Below are positions 4,564 to 5,156 of a DNA stretch of 5,156 nt, in pieces. Within the stretch, counting starts at the first letter, position 1; each line of letters starts with the position of its first letter. The translations under genes were made by a program, and so were the position numbers. Below the pieces are notes generated by a model. The model saw only the letters and a program-made list of their open reading frames with translations. It made no database searches and was not told the origin of the DNA. This stretch comes from Caldifarciminota bacterium 4484_100 (GTDB lineage Bacteria; Hydrothermota; Tepidihabitantia; SM23-42): the NCBI GenBank assembly GCA_002049785.1, contig MUKB01000102.1, positions 1 through 5,156 on the forward strand, in the 5' to 3' direction.

Positions 4564-5156
4564 AAAGAAATGCCGATATAGGGCTCGGTGTGCCACCAAT
4601 CATCTGTTTTGTAGAATCTTAACCGAGCGGAAATATCTATTCTCATCTTTGAATCGATTGGATAAATACCGAATCCAGCGCTGATAATACTCTCTAATTC
4701 ATTAAAATAATAGCTATATTTTGGGGCCGCAAAGCCGAATGAATAACCGAAACGCAGTGGATGATGCTCAATAAAATAAATTTCACAACCCTGGTTAATT
4801 TGATTAAAATGTTCATTAACTCCATCTTTATTGTAAACTTTATGTTGATATTCAATTCCCAATAAGTTTAGATAGGCAATACCAACACCGAATTCTAATG
4901 TCTTATCGGCTTCCGTATAACGCCAAAAATCCAACGAGTAGAAATGGTAACCAGAAGTATATTTTAAACCGGAACCAATCATTAGATACTTTTCATTAAA
5001 TTTGATTTTACGACGCGTCTGGATTTTAAATAAACCCCCATCATAGTTCACACTGTTCTGGAATGAATTCACAATCTGATAACTAAACATTATCCCGAGA
5101 TTCATCTTGGTATCATTATAGATTACAGGTAATTTAATCGTATGGAATAAAAAGTC
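4530..5156 (-). CDS. outer-membrane beta-barrel protein, 5' end beyond the window
   Basis: The frame stays open past the first ATG (5105) to the window edge, adding 17 residues (ending PVIYNDTK before that Met), so 208 residues of a longer protein are visible and its start is not. The sequence alternates hydrophobic or aromatic residues with polar ones in strand-length stretches separated by polar turns: NLGIMFSYQIV, YLMIGSGLKYT, TLEFGVGIAYLNLLGIEYQH, LRFGYSFGF, IISAGFGIY, MRIDISARLRFY, EPYIGISFYL. This is the pattern of a transmembrane beta barrel of the OmpW/OmpA-like or PorT-like size class. The chain ends DRVDYLR rather than in the usual terminal aromatic residue, but the last strand (GISFYL) lies just before. 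No specific family is recognised. Its presence indicates an outer membrane. The lipoprotein gene follows 67 bp downstream on the same strand. Confidence 0.75.
   Translation of the reverse strand, partial: DFLFHTIKLPVIYNDTKMNLGIMFSYQIVNSFQNSVNYDGGLFKIQTRRKIKFNEKYLMIGSGLKYTSGYHFYSLDFWRYTEADKTLEFGVGIAYLNLLGIEYQHKVYNKDGVNEHFNQINQGCEIYFIEHHPLRFGYSFGFAAPKYSYYFNELESIISAGFGIYPIDSKMRIDISARLRFYKTDDWWHTEPYIGISFYLTDRVDYLR

Overview
The window looks like a piece of a draft or metagenome-derived chromosome from a diderm (Gram-negative-type) bacterium. A bactofilin and an outer-membrane beta-barrel point to Bacteria with an outer membrane, and the promoters are near-perfect sigma70-type (TTGACA / TATAAT). 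Base composition is moderately AT-rich. The mix of genes (long-type PurQ, anaerobe/thermophile-style two-subunit FAD/2Fe-2S dehydrogenase modules, dispersed intergenic repeats) reminds me of poorly cultured lineages such as WOR-3/Stahlbacteria-like bacteria, but that is only an impression and nothing here fixes the taxonomy.

Layout. Positions 1-58 are the 5' three quarters of a tRNA-Lys(TTT) on the minus strand, cut by the window edge. Positions 59-593 hold no gene: a divergent pair of promoters lies at the two ends, with hairpins, a degenerate 7-bp tandem repeat and two inverted copies of a short repeat in between. At 594-648 a tRNA-Glu(CTC) begins on the plus strand but stops in its T arm, and the sequence continues directly into the middle of a bactofilin gene that lacks its 5' end. 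A compact plus-strand gene run follows: bactofilin remnant, metallo-beta-lactamase-fold hydrolase (stop and start abut), purQ (33 bp gap), small 2Fe-2S protein (1 bp overlap), FAD/NAD(P) oxidoreductase (4 bp overlap). It ends in a hairpin at 3889-3921. From the other side come two minus-strand genes: a 5'-incomplete outer-membrane beta-barrel protein that runs off the right edge, and a small putative lipoprotein with its own promoter and strong ribosome binding site.

How the genes fit together. The plus-strand run is probably one transcription unit, but its members do not form one pathway: PurQ supplies ammonia for the fourth step of purine synthesis, while the last two genes are the electron-transfer (2Fe-2S) and FAD/NAD(P) subunits of an amine, amino-acid or polyol dehydrogenase whose usual catalytic FAD subunit is not in the window. 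The two minus-strand genes are both envelope proteins of unknown role.

The most notable points are the tRNA-Glu/bactofilin junction (assembly chimera or real rearrangement), tRNA promoters placed so that transcription should start at or one base before the mature tRNA end, a shared 16-bp promoter spacer, and a structured repeat-bearing intergenic region. I see no convincing sign of a new defence, mobile or biosynthetic system.
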